Assembly (NCBI GenBank): GCA_018692315.1
Contig: JABHKC010000133.1
Coordinates: 1-43,081, forward strand
Direction: 5' to 3'
DNA length: 43,081 nucleotides
Origin: Bacteroidota bacterium
GTDB taxonomy: Bacteria > Bacteroidota > Bacteroidia > Bacteroidales > JABHKC01
The position numbers and the translations under genes were made by a program. The notes beneath the pieces were generated by a model that had not been told where the DNA came from, did no database searches, and saw nothing but the letters and a program-made list of their open reading frames with translations. The first letter of the stretch is position 1. Each line of letters starts with the position of its first letter. Of the stretch, positions 33,701 to 41,771 are shown one piece after another.

Positions 33701-34477
33701 AAGAATTTTTGTGTCGTTGTCTGAATCAGAAATATTACTTGAACCTGCATCTATCAGATTTTTCAAATAAGTTGAATCAGCATCCATTTCCGTATTTAAA
33801 TCGGTATCTGCATTTTGTCGGGCAAGTGTTTCTGCATCGATGTTTGCTTGCAGATTGTTGTCGGCATTTGTACGGTTTGTAATTTCTGTTGTAATATCTG
33901 CTGCATTTTGGTCAATAAGACCTTTTAGAAAAGTGCTATCTGCACCAATTTTTATAAGATTGCCATAATTGCCAAGATAAACCGAGCCTCCGCCTGAGGA
34001 TATAATTAATGAATCGTTTACAAAAGATAATTCAGGTTTTCCATTTAGGTCGGCGTATTCACCTGTTTGAAAACTTTCGGCAGTTTTCGAATGCAAGGCA
34101 TAAGGCACCGAGAGCAATTGAGTCGTTCCCATCATAAGAAAAAAACTTCCGCCGGCAGGGTCAATTTCAACCTGAATGAAATAATTGTTTATGCTCCAGT
34201 CGATAGCAGAGAAATCTCCTGAAACAGGTGTTCCTTCACCAATATTTATATTCACCAAGCCGAAATAATTTGTGGTTGCCTGATGAGTTTCAGCATAAAC
34301 TGCTGAACCGTTTGCACTTCCCTGCAGCAGTGTGATGCGGAAAGTAACATCCTGATAGCTCAACAATTCGCCTCCGGGACCTCTGGCTATAGCCTGATAT
34401 TTAAAACTCTGAGGTGTTTGCGAAAATGTTGTGGCACTAATTAGGATGATTCCTAAGAAAATAAATAGTCTTTTCAT
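30707..34477 (-). CDS. Large secreted protein with YadA-head-like repeats and C-terminal FISUMP domain
   Basis: The 1256-aa protein starts with a signal peptide (MKRLFIFLGIILISATTFSQ) and an N-terminal domain (about 20-140) common in Bacteroidota surface proteins. A short coiled-coil-like stretch follows (about 190-235). Then come three modules of about 255 residues, each starting DTKI(L/M)VEET. Each is filled with 13-15-residue units of the type N-x-F-I-G-x-x-S-G-x-x-N-T-T-G, like YadA-type head repeats, and ends near LIYGDF. The last ~170 residues are a FISUMP domain (EIGNQCWMGENLNVTKEPLG, GICPDGWHVPSYDEWNEL, ending VRCVKD). It is probably a cell-surface adhesin or fibre. Near-identical DNA repeats inside could recombine. 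Confidence 0.88.
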   Translation of the reverse strand: MKRLFIFLGIILISATTFSQTPQSFKYQAIARGPGGELLSYQDVTFRITLLQGSANGSAVYAETHQATTNYFGLVNINIGEGTPVSGDFSAIDWSINNYFIQVEIDPAGGSFFLMMGTTQLLSVPYALHSKTAESFQTGEYADLNGKPELSFVNDSLIISSGGGSVYLGNYGNLIKIGADSTFLKGLIDQNAADITTEITNRTNADNNLQANIDAETLARQNADTDLNTEMDADSTYLKNLIDAGSSNISDSDNDTKILVEETTDEDSIKFVVNDTLRWIMTRNRLEAKNNGGSIYIGKDAGASDKLNYEKENVFVGINSGNANVSDDNVFIGSNSGRYSEKADQSVFIGTQSGMYSYSDYNTFIGFKSGKLNTLGNSNIFIGYETGQKNTEGDKNTFVGSDCGEYNTTGNENVSLGYNSGFNNSTGGGNVFLGFKAGYSELGSNKLYIENSNTSSPLIYGDFAADSLAINGTLTVTGGNPGLGKVLTSDANGFASWQATSSDAISDADNDTKIMVEETADEDSIKFVVNDTLRWNMVGSRIEPKNSGGSVIIGEGAGASDDFSNNQNVFIGKNSGKSEKNDNNVFIGAYSGKSTKGDDNVFIGSYSGENGVNAEENVFIGYQSGMNCNDDYNTFVGAFSGKQTTSGWRNTYLGYNSGENNTTGLGNLFVGYNSGRYNETGEKNIFLGYDAGFYEMGSEKLYIENSDSETPLIYGDFDADSLAINGTLTITGGNPGLGKVLTSDANGFASWQATSSDAISDADNDTKILVEETPDDDNINFTIQDTTRWQMNGNRLETTNADRSVFIGENVGNKGESNVFIGLESGTSNTDGDDNIFVGAWTGYSNTTGDNNIFLGVESGGNNTTGRKNFFGGYYSGGENTTGQKNIYLGFETAYSNTTGSGNTFIGHQSGYENNYGSYNVFLGYQAGTYAYGSNKLFIENSDSETPLIYGDFDKDSLVFNGDVTIPSGNTLTASKQGIGTNTPDASAALEIQSTTQGFLPPRMTEVERDAISSPAAGLMVWCTDCGTAGELQAYDGAAWQSLMGGSTGSTGGSDTTFTCGTSTIDDIDGNTYSTVEIGNQCWMGENLNVTKEPLGNSITRNCYDNNNANCNTYGGLYDWSTIMNGAASSSANPSGVQGICPDGWHVPSYDEWNELSTFLGGTSVAGGKIKETGTSHWNSPNTDATNSSGFSALPGGYLYNGNFSSMYSNGMWFTSTHIASYTAHAYFIRVSDNHGILDFIDNPKEIAYSVRCVKD
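32175..33034 (-). repeat. 98-bp exact direct repeats inside the FISUMP gene
   Basis: Bases 32175-32272 and 32937-33034 appear identical over 98 bp, spaced by 762 bp (254 codons). They encode the module boundary (GKVLTSDANGFASWQATSS and DAISDADNDTKI). A third, diverged copy of the start of this unit lies 768 bp further at about 33711. Recombination between copies would add or delete one in-frame module. Confidence 0.75.
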
Positions 34478-34540
34478 TTTTAAAAATTTAATTATTAGTT
34501 TATTTAGTTTTATACTTTTTTATGTAATTGGAAATTGGAA

Positions 34541-34558
34541 ATTTGTATTTTTAGAAGC
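34541..34558. repeat. Solo end of the MITE-like repeat, next to 7-nt repeats
   Basis: ATTTGTATTTTTAGAAGCCA matches the right terminus of the element at 26635-26755 (AAATTTGCTATTTTTAGAAG). The preceding bases (TAATTGG, AAATTGG, AAATTTG) show a 7-nt period like 21643-21663. It could be a remnant element end. Confidence 0.35.
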
Positions 34559-34563
34559 CACCA

Positions 34564-35979
34564 TTATATTTTAACAATCTGCTTGCTTGCTGTGAAATTT
34601 TTTGTTCTCAGTTTGTAATAGTAGGTGCCCGGAAGATACTGGCTCATATCAAACTGCAATTTGTGATATCCTGATTTTAAATTTTGATTTAGAACTAGAT
34701 CGATTTTTTCGCCAAGGATATTAAAAATTGATAATTGAACATGTTCGTCAGTTTGCATTTCTATTTCGAAATAAACAAAATCATCAAACGGATTTGGATA
34801 GTTGTGTAGATATATTTCATTTGCATTCACGTTGTTTTCGAAATTTTTAAAACTCGAAACAATTGCAATTTTGTTGGTTTTATAAAATTCGTTTCCTTCA
34901 AGCCAGTTTTCAACTTCAATAATTTGAATATTTGCTGTGTTCAAATCTTCGATATTTTCATAATCAGAAGGATTTTTTAATATTTTGACAAAATATTTTT
35001 CTTTGTCTTTCATTCCATCAGTATGGCTTGTCAGTTCGTCGTCTCCCCAAATTGTGATGGCTGTGTATCCACCTTTATAAACTGAAGCTCCAACAAGTTT
35101 TCCTTCTTGATTAAAAACTCCTATTTCGTCATCAATTTTCAAAGAAGTGGCTGTTTCTTCAGCATTTTTGTTGTGAAAAGCTGAGGCTAAAATTCCTAAA
35201 GTCATGTTGTTATCTGTGATTTGAATGTCTTTAAAGAATTTAGTTTTAATTTCAAGCAGTTGAGATTTGTTCGACTGACCATTGGGTGAATATACCAGAG
35301 TATCTACTGTTTCCATTTTCACTGTATATCCTTCACCGGGCACTAAGTTGCTGATACTGCAGTAATTATAGTATGGCCAATAAACCTGTCCCAAATCGTT
35401 TTTGAAAATAGTGATATTCTGAGATATATCACTTAAGGCATCCAAAATGTCTTCTTCCGATTGCCGCAAATATCCAATCATATTCCATTGTTCGTCTAAT
35501 GGAATAGGAGTTTCCTCCGGAAAAACGGCAAGACCTGAAATTGTAAGGGCTGTGCTATTTATCATATTTACTGAATATCCTTTACCTATGCCCATGTATC
35601 CAATAGCATCAATTCCGTATTGGGGCCAATAAATATTGCCGGTTTCGTCCTTTATAATTATAACATCGGAGACAACGGGCTGAAAAACTGTACTTATGCT
35701 TTCCGATTCTTTATCAATAAAGGTTGAAATCATACTCCAACCTTCGTTTAGAGTAATGTTTTGAAAATGACTGAGTTGATAGTCGAGCGGTTGCTGAAAT
35801 CCTTGAGAGAGGAAAAAGTTATAGCCTGAAAAAGTTTCCACAGCCACTTCTCCAATAGTCCAACTTAATGAGATTTCCGGGTTTTCGAAATAATCTCCTG
35901 AAGTGGAAATTATTTCTTGTGAAAATCCGACTGAAGCAATTAAGTGTATAAATACTGAAATGATAATTAATTTTCTCAT
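34564..35979 (-). CDS. T9SS type A sorting domain protein
   Basis: The 471-aa protein has a signal peptide (residues 1-20), then the common Bacteroidota N-terminal module ISLSWTIGEVAVETFSGYNF ending QGFQQP (about 36-66). Two homologous domains follow: one with WSMISTFID ... IYWPQYG ... GIGKGYSVNM, the other with WNMIGYLRQ ... VYWPYYN ... VPGEGYTVKM. A further module has DEIGVFNQEGKLVGASVYKG. The last ~80 residues are a T9SS type A sorting domain (LHNYPNPFDDFVYFEIEMQ, LPGTYYYKL, ending QIVKI). It should be exported by the type IX system and anchored or released at the surface. It lies 86 bp upstream of the FISUMP gene on the same strand, possibly in one operon. Confidence 0.92.
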   Translation of the reverse strand: MRKLIIISVFIHLIASVGFSQEIISTSGDYFENPEISLSWTIGEVAVETFSGYNFFLSQGFQQPLDYQLSHFQNITLNEGWSMISTFIDKESESISTVFQPVVSDVIIIKDETGNIYWPQYGIDAIGYMGIGKGYSVNMINSTALTISGLAVFPEETPIPLDEQWNMIGYLRQSEEDILDALSDISQNITIFKNDLGQVYWPYYNYCSISNLVPGEGYTVKMETVDTLVYSPNGQSNKSQLLEIKTKFFKDIQITDNNMTLGILASAFHNKNAEETATSLKIDDEIGVFNQEGKLVGASVYKGGYTAITIWGDDELTSHTDGMKDKEKYFVKILKNPSDYENIEDLNTANIQIIEVENWLEGNEFYKTNKIAIVSSFKNFENNVNANEIYLHNYPNPFDDFVYFEIEMQTDEHVQLSIFNILGEKIDLVLNQNLKSGYHKLQFDMSQYLPGTYYYKLRTKNFTASKQIVKI

Positions 35980-36032
35980 AGATTTTGATTTATTTTATTT
36001 TTTGATTTAGTTTTAAGTGAAAAATTGAGCTG

Positions 36033-36040
36033 CAAAGATA
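36033..36040 (-). promoter_or_regulatory. Candidate -7 element of the T9SS cargo gene
   Basis: The minus strand reads TATCTTTG followed by CA, the most typical form of the Bacteroidota -7 box. It lies about 54 bp before the ATG at 35979. No clear -33 TTTG at 19-21 bp. Confidence 0.45.
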
Positions 36041-37013
36041 ACCTGCTCAGCATGATATTTGTCATTTTATGAAAAAAGAATTGGAGAAAAAATCTCACAA
36101 AAATCTCACATACAATATTTAAGTGATTGATAATGTGCTTTTAAATGATTTTTTTTTGATTAGTTCTTTTGTAACTAACAGGTACTGAAAAGTTATTATG
36201 ATAAGGCTTCAAAATAATTTCTTTTAAAACTTTGTGCCAATTTGAGCTTCTCTGAGCAACTTTGTGTAATAGCTGTTTCACAAAGAATCACAAAGAAGAA
36301 ATTGAGGTTTAAAGAGAAAACTGGTTAAATCTTTTTTTGAGGAGAGGAAAATAATTTTCGTCTTATTATTGTGAAATATCAAGTTCAGTTTATTGTTCTT
36401 TCAATTACTTTTGTCTTGACACAAAAGTAACAAAAAGTCAAGAAAAAATGATGCTACCACCCACATGCCAGCCCCCGCCCGCCATTTTTTCCGGCCAACA
36501 CCAATAATTTTTTCAAAATTATTTAGGTGCGAACAACTATTGATAATTGTCGATAGCAACGAAATTCACGTCCTCTGCAACTAATAGCCTCATAATTAGG
36601 CTCGTTCTAACTTTATTGCGACTCCTGCCATCAGAGAATTTTGGGAACAATACTTTTCGAAAATTCTGGCGGTGGGCATAGCTAAGCATGTAACAAGCCC
36701 TCCAACAACATGCGAAAAATTGAGTTTAAATTACTGAATTACAGAAACGTATTAAGAAACTATTATTGGTAAAGGGCGACTTTACTTGTGGGGAGGATTG
36801 AGAAATTTGTATTGTCTCAAAATTCTCTGGAGCTTTGATTTTTGTTTTCTTTTTATCAAAAAAAAACAAAATTTATCTTCAAAGTTCAACTTATTATAAT
36901 AGAATTTAGCATTTTAGTAAACATATTGCTACCACCAAGGCATTTTTCTTCAGCACCTTAAAAATAGATTTAGACAATAATTATCTTTTTTGCCGCATAT
37001 AAACTTTCAGAAA
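36041..37013. other. Long intergenic region with structured repeats
   Basis: This gap holds no convincing gene. CTTTGTG occurs at 36230 and 36260, with its complement CACAAAG at 36279 and 36289, as nested inverted repeats. TCTTGAC (36414-36420) pairs with GTCAAGA (36437-36443). A GC-rich stretch lies at about 36460-36498. AATAATTTT-TTC-AAAATTATT (36503-36523) is a perfect 9-bp stem. AGCCT..AGGCT lies at 36586-36602. AGAATTTT..AAAATTCT lies at about 36634-36670. Together 36229-36760 looks like dispersed non-coding repeats or a structured RNA. From about 36760 to 37013 it is plain AT-rich DNA. Confidence 0.5.
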
Positions 37014-38933
37014 TTAATATTTCACCAATTCTTTTGTGAGGTTTATATCTGTGGATAAATCCATTTTTTTTCGTATTCTGTACCTTGCATTATCAATGGA
37101 AGTTGCAGATAGAAAGGTTACAGATGCAATTTCTTTTGAGCTCATATCCAGACGTATCATTGCACAAATTTGTAACTCACGATTCGAAATTTCGGGATAT
37201 TTTTCTTTAATAGATTTCATAAAATTGGGATGCAAATCTTTGAACACTTCTTCAAAGCTCTCAATTGGCTTAATGGAGTTTTGTTTCTTACTATTTTCAA
37301 TTATTTGAAAGAATTCGTTTTGATCTTTTTTGTTTTTTAGTTTCAAATAGTAGGGTTTCATTTTGTCAGCAAACTCCTCAAATAGTTTTGTATAGTATGA
37401 TTTGTTTAATGTAGAATTAACTAATTCCTGATCTTTTTGCCGGATTTTTAGGTTTTGATTTTCGATTATTTGGTTTTTTAACAGCAAGTCGAGTCTTGTT
37501 TTTTCTAATTCTATTTCATGCAGTTTCAGATTTTCGCTTACCAAGGTGTTTTTGTTTCGCAACAATTGGTTTCGATTTCTGAAATAGAAAAATACTAATG
37601 CAACAGTAGTCAGCAGAAGTACAGAAATAATGCTTAAAAATATCTGTCTTATCTTTATTAAAGTGTTTTTGTTTTTCAGGTTTCTAATGTCTTGATCCTT
37701 TTTTTTCGTTTCGTAACGAATCTCCAATTCTGCAATTTTTTTCTTTTGTTCATTTTTGTTAAGGCTGTCGCTGACATTAAGATAGCGCTCAAAATAATGT
37801 GGATTAGTTTTAATGGAGTTTGAAGAAATATGCAATCGGGTTAATTCTCTCAAAAACTCGCGTTCTAATACGGAATGATTATTCTTTTTAGCAAGTATTA
37901 ATCCTTCTGTAAGTTTAATGTTTGCTGCATTCGAGAAATTCCTTTCCAAATCATTTTGCCCCATACGAAGCAGGCATCTTTGTTGCCCGTCAACAATTTT
38001 GTTTTCGATACAAAAATCGTAAACCTGTTGAAGAATCACATTTGCTGAATCGTAGTTGCCTGCCATAGAATGTGCTCTGCCTGTGTTAAATTTTGCAATT
38101 AGTTTAGAAAATCCTATTTCCAGCTTATCTGCAAGAAGGTATGAATGTTTGAAAAATGTCACTGCAGAATCGTATTTATTAAGATTGAGGAAAGCTAAGC
38201 CTGTTCTATTATAACTAAAAATCAAACTATATAAATCGTTTATTGAATCATTGATAGCATTGACTTCTTTAAGTTTGTTTAAAGATTTTTCATATTCATC
38301 TGTTTCGGCATATACATCTGCCATGCTGCTAAGAACAACAGTATAATTATTAAAGTCTTTTATTGCATCGAAAATTTCAGCCGCATAGTGGAAATGCACC
38401 AATGCTGAATCAAAATTTGCATTGGACTGATGTATTTGTCCTAATAATGAATGATTGAATGCGAGGTTTATTGTATCATTTCTTTGCAAATTTATTTTCA
38501 TAGCTTCATATGAAACTTCTTTAGCTTTTTCTAATTTCTTTTGGTGAAAATGAATATTGCCTGTAAGGTGAAGTGATTTTGCAATTAATTTCTGATTTTT
38601 ATTCTCTTTAGCAATTTTGTAACTTTTTTCATAGCAAATCATTGCTGAATCATATTCTTTCCGGTATTCATGAATTATTCCCACTTGACTATACGCTTGA
38701 AATATTATCGAATAATCTTCAATTATTTCTTCTATCTTGATAACCTCCAAAGCAATACTTTGGGCACTATCAAGATGTGAACTTCTTAAATTGTCATCGA
38801 CAGATTTCTGAAATCGTTCTACAATTGTTTGTTCATGTGGGAATAGGTCGGATTTCTGATGACTACATGCAATAATCAGAAACAAGCCAAGTGAGGCAAT
38901 CAAAAATAAAGTTATTCGGGTTTTTATTTGCAT
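37014..38933 (-). CDS. TPR sensor-like protein with C-terminal LuxR-type HTH
   Basis: The 639-aa protein begins with a hydrophobic segment and a lipobox-like IIACSHQ (Cys23). It continues with about 8-9 tetratricopeptide repeats (about 40-380; for example AYSQVGIIHEYRKEYDSAMICYEKSYKIA). A single transmembrane helix (about 430-452, IRQIFLSIISVLLLTTVALV) is followed by a coiled coil (about 455-510). The C-terminal LuxR-type HTH has ISNRELQICAMIRLDMSSKEIA and SIDNARYRIRKKM (about 580-625). This architecture, periplasmic TPRs coupled to a cytoplasmic HTH, is widespread in Bacteroidota as a presumed membrane-bound regulator. It is divergent from dnaX. Confidence 0.88.
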   Translation of the reverse strand: MQIKTRITLFLIASLGLFLIIACSHQKSDLFPHEQTIVERFQKSVDDNLRSSHLDSAQSIALEVIKIEEIIEDYSIIFQAYSQVGIIHEYRKEYDSAMICYEKSYKIAKENKNQKLIAKSLHLTGNIHFHQKKLEKAKEVSYEAMKINLQRNDTINLAFNHSLLGQIHQSNANFDSALVHFHYAAEIFDAIKDFNNYTVVLSSMADVYAETDEYEKSLNKLKEVNAINDSINDLYSLIFSYNRTGLAFLNLNKYDSAVTFFKHSYLLADKLEIGFSKLIAKFNTGRAHSMAGNYDSANVILQQVYDFCIENKIVDGQQRCLLRMGQNDLERNFSNAANIKLTEGLILAKKNNHSVLEREFLRELTRLHISSNSIKTNPHYFERYLNVSDSLNKNEQKKKIAELEIRYETKKKDQDIRNLKNKNTLIKIRQIFLSIISVLLLTTVALVFFYFRNRNQLLRNKNTLVSENLKLHEIELEKTRLDLLLKNQIIENQNLKIRQKDQELVNSTLNKSYYTKLFEEFADKMKPYYLKLKNKKDQNEFFQIIENSKKQNSIKPIESFEEVFKDLHPNFMKSIKEKYPEISNRELQICAMIRLDMSSKEIASVTFLSATSIDNARYRIRKKMDLSTDINLTKELVKY

Positions 38934-39059
38934 AATAAACTAATCATATTCAATTATATATCAAGTTTCTTTAAGTTCATTTGTATTCATTTTCAAACTG
39001 AAAATCTGCCTGCTATTTCTTAATAAAATCTTCAAATTATTCTTCTATTTATAGGACGT

Positions 39060-39262
39060 AAAAATACACTTTTCCTACATAGTGCCTCTAAGAAAACAGT
39101 TCAAAATTAAAAACATCTCTTTTTGATGATATTTCTATTTTTTTCATTTGTCTAATACAAAAGCATTTACTGCATGAAAGAAAATAGAAATATCATCAAA
39201 AATAAATTATTTTATAAAAATTGCCTGTTTTCTTTGAAACACTATTTAAGGAAAGTATTTTT
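39060..39262. repeat. 203-bp imperfect palindrome (MITE-like)
   Basis: Both arms match over most of their length. AAAAATAC (39060-39067) pairs with GTATTTTT (39255-39262). ATAGTG (39079-39084) pairs with CACTAT (39240-39245). AAGAAAACAG (39090-39099) pairs with CTGTTTTCTT (39225-39234). A perfect 22-bp arm at 39120-39141 pairs with 39181-39202, and TTTCAT then pairs with ATGAAA near the centre. The stretches between 39100-39119 and 39203-39224 match poorly. It lies between divergent genes, so it is not a shared terminator. It encodes nothing. Confidence 0.7.
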
Positions 39263-39322
39263 TGTATTTGAATTAGAATTATACCCAACAACGCAAATAT
39301 TTTTTTTTTCAATTGCAGAATA

Positions 39323-39330
39323 TATCTTTG
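39323..39330 (+). promoter_or_regulatory. Candidate dnaX -7 element
   Basis: TATCTTTG followed by CA is the typical Bacteroidota -7 box, 23 bp before the dnaX ATG. A T-rich stretch occupies the -33 position. The mRNA leader would be under 20 nt. Confidence 0.5.
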
Positions 39331-39353
39331 CAGAGAATAAAAATAATTGATGA

Positions 39354-41108
39354 ATGAATAATTTTATAGTTTCTGCATTGAAGTATCGACCGGCTACTTT
39401 CGATACTGTAGTTGGGCAACAATCCATCACAAAAACTTTAAAAAATGCCATAAAGACAAATCATCTTGCACATGCATATTTGTTTTTCGGACCACGAGGA
39501 GTTGGAAAAACTACCTGCGCCAGAATTTTTGCAAAAACCATAAATTGCGATAATTTAACCTCCGAACAGGAAGCATGTAATGTTTGCGAATCTTGTGTTT
39601 CTTTCAGCGAATCAAGGTCTTACAATATTCATGAATTAGATGCAGCTTCGAACAATTCGGTTGATGATATTAGAAACCTTACAGAACAAGTAAGAATTCC
39701 GCCTCAGATTGGAAGTTATAGCATTTATATTATTGATGAGGTTCATATGCTTTCTACACAAGCATTTAATGCATTTCTGAAAACTTTGGAAGAACCACCA
39801 AAACATGCGATTTTCATTCTTGCTACTACCGAAAAACACAAAATAATACCAACAATTCTTTCTCGGTGTCAGATATTCGATTTTAACAGAATAAAAATTG
39901 ATGACACAATCGGTCATTTGCAAAATGTTGCTGAGAAGGAAAATATATCGGCAGAGATAGAAGGTTTAAATATTATTGCACAAAAAGCAGATGGAGCAAT
40001 GCGCGATGCACTTTCTATTTTCGATCAAATAGTTAGTTCATCTGGTAGTAGCATAACTTATGCCAATGTTATTGAAAATCTGAATGTTCTTGATTACGAA
40101 TATTTTTTTAAACTTACTGACTTATTTCTTGAAGGAAATATTTGGCAGTCGTTAGTATTATTCGATGAAATTCTAAACAAGGGATTTGATAGCCACAATT
40201 TTGTAAATAGTTTGAGTAAGCATTTTCGCGATATACTGATTTGCAAAGATCAACAAGCTATTCAACTTTTAGAAGTAGGACCATCAATAAGACAACAATA
40301 TAGTATTCAGGTCGGAAAAACAAGTTTGAATTTTTTAGTAAAAGCGCTTGAAATTGTAAACAATTGCGATTTGAAATTTAAAGAAAGTAAAAACAAACGC
40401 TTACATGTCGAGATTGCAATAATTTCTTTATGCAATATTTCCGGAAAACTTATTGAAAAAGAGCCTGTTGAAAAAATACCTGAAGCAATTAAGAAATCGG
40501 ATGATGCACCAAAAAAAGTTCATACAAACACGAAAAGAGAAGTGCAAAATTCTATAGAAGTAAAAAAAACTGAAAATGCACCAAGTATTAATGTAGAAAA
40601 ACCTACTATAAAAAAAATATCTTCGATAAAAAATATTGCTCAATCGCTTGAAATAAAGGAATCTAATCAGAAAATTGATAGCATCAATGGGCAAAATTCA
40701 AATGTGGAAGAAAGCACAATCTCGTATAAAACAAACACGCAATCAGAAAAATTCTCAGCTTCAAAATTGATAGAAGCCTGGTCTTCATATGCTACCAAAT
40801 TTTGTAGCACTAAACCAAGACTTTTCAATATTTTAAATTCAAATAAGCCTGAATTATTAGATAATTTTGTTCTAAAATTAAAGCTCGAAAATCAATCTCA
40901 AGAAAGTTCTATTAGAACTATTCAGCTTGAACTTCTGAAATTTTTATCTGCTGAACTAAAAAATTCTAAAATTACTCTTGAAGTAGAAGTTACACAAAAT
41001 ACTGATAATAATCGTCCATATACCAATAGCGAAAAACTAAGCTATTTAGCTGATAAGAATCCTTTATTGAAAAGGTTTTCCGATGAGCTTAGTTTGGATT
41101 TTCAATAA
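39354..41108 (+). CDS. dnaX: DNA polymerase III subunit gamma/tau
   Basis: The 584-aa protein begins MNNFIVSALKYRPATFDTVVGQ, typical of DnaX. It has Walker A FGPRGVGKTTCAR (about 45-57), a zinc-binding Cys set (CDNL...CNVCESC, about 65-82), Walker B IYIIDEVHML (about 124-133), sensor 1 LATTEKHK and the SRC motif in ILSRCQIF. It loads the beta clamp as part of the replicase clamp loader. Residues about 380-470 are a low-complexity, Lys/Ser/Asn-rich linker, followed by a small C-terminal domain (about 465-584) expected for tau-type interactions. Complete. Confidence 0.96.
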   Translation: MNNFIVSALKYRPATFDTVVGQQSITKTLKNAIKTNHLAHAYLFFGPRGVGKTTCARIFAKTINCDNLTSEQEACNVCESCVSFSESRSYNIHELDAASNNSVDDIRNLTEQVRIPPQIGSYSIYIIDEVHMLSTQAFNAFLKTLEEPPKHAIFILATTEKHKIIPTILSRCQIFDFNRIKIDDTIGHLQNVAEKENISAEIEGLNIIAQKADGAMRDALSIFDQIVSSSGSSITYANVIENLNVLDYEYFFKLTDLFLEGNIWQSLVLFDEILNKGFDSHNFVNSLSKHFRDILICKDQQAIQLLEVGPSIRQQYSIQVGKTSLNFLVKALEIVNNCDLKFKESKNKRLHVEIAIISLCNISGKLIEKEPVEKIPEAIKKSDDAPKKVHTNTKREVQNSIEVKKTENAPSINVEKPTIKKISSIKNIAQSLEIKESNQKIDSINGQNSNVEESTISYKTNTQSEKFSASKLIEAWSSYATKFCSTKPRLFNILNSNKPELLDNFVLKLKLENQSQESSIRTIQLELLKFLSAELKNSKITLEVEVTQNTDNNRPYTNSEKLSYLADKNPLLKRFSDELSLDFQ

Positions 41109-41771
41109 GATATATGCCTTTGCATTAAGTGTTTTGAATTTCTAATTTTTGGAGAAATTTTATTTCAAAAAAAACTTCAAAAATGAGACATTTTAAAAAA
41201 AAACACTATTTTTTTCAATATTATTAATAATATTATGATAACCAGAAGTTTAAGTCCGTATTTTTTAGTGTTTTCTTTTTATCAATAAAAATATTTATTG
41301 AATATACCAATCTTTTTTGTTAAATAGCATACATAAATTGGGTTCTTATATTGATGATTATTAGGCAGATAAGTATAATCTAAATAATTAACATTTTTTT
41401 TTAAACTAATATTCAGCTATTTAAGTATAATAGATATTTTGAAAAAAAATATATATAAAAAAATATATATTGTATATTTACATTTTTTAGAAAAATTGAA
41501 TATTATTATGAAGTTTTCGATTAAGAAACTGATAAATATTAGGAATTTCCCAGGAAGTTCTTATTTTGAAATGATTGCTATATCTGACATAAGTTTACTC
41601 AAAAATTCTAAACAAATAAATCTTTAAATTATGAAAGAACTTGAAAATCGTAAGAAAACAAAGCCCTCAGGGTTTTTGTGAATTGGTGATTCAATTCAAA
41701 ATAGATTTAATATTTTATCTCTAAAAAATATATGAAGTAACAAATTTTTATTTAATTAATATTTTATATTT
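41109..41771. other. AT-rich intergenic region with one small hairpin
   Basis: The 663-bp gap between dnaX and the adhesin gene is extremely AT-rich and has no convincing gene. A 16-codon frame (41631-41681, MKELENRKKTKPSGFL) ends in a short hairpin AAAGCCC-TCA-GGGTTTT (about 41660-41677) followed by Ts. This could be an intrinsic terminator or an attenuator-like leader of the downstream gene; evidence is weak. A 62-codon frame at 41439-41627 is Lys/Ile-rich and probably spurious. Confidence 0.35.

Noticed and set aside
41439-41627. 62-codon Lys/Ile-rich frame upstream of the adhesin
   Set aside because: Very AT-rich composition, non-ATG start and no protein-like pattern; likely chance.
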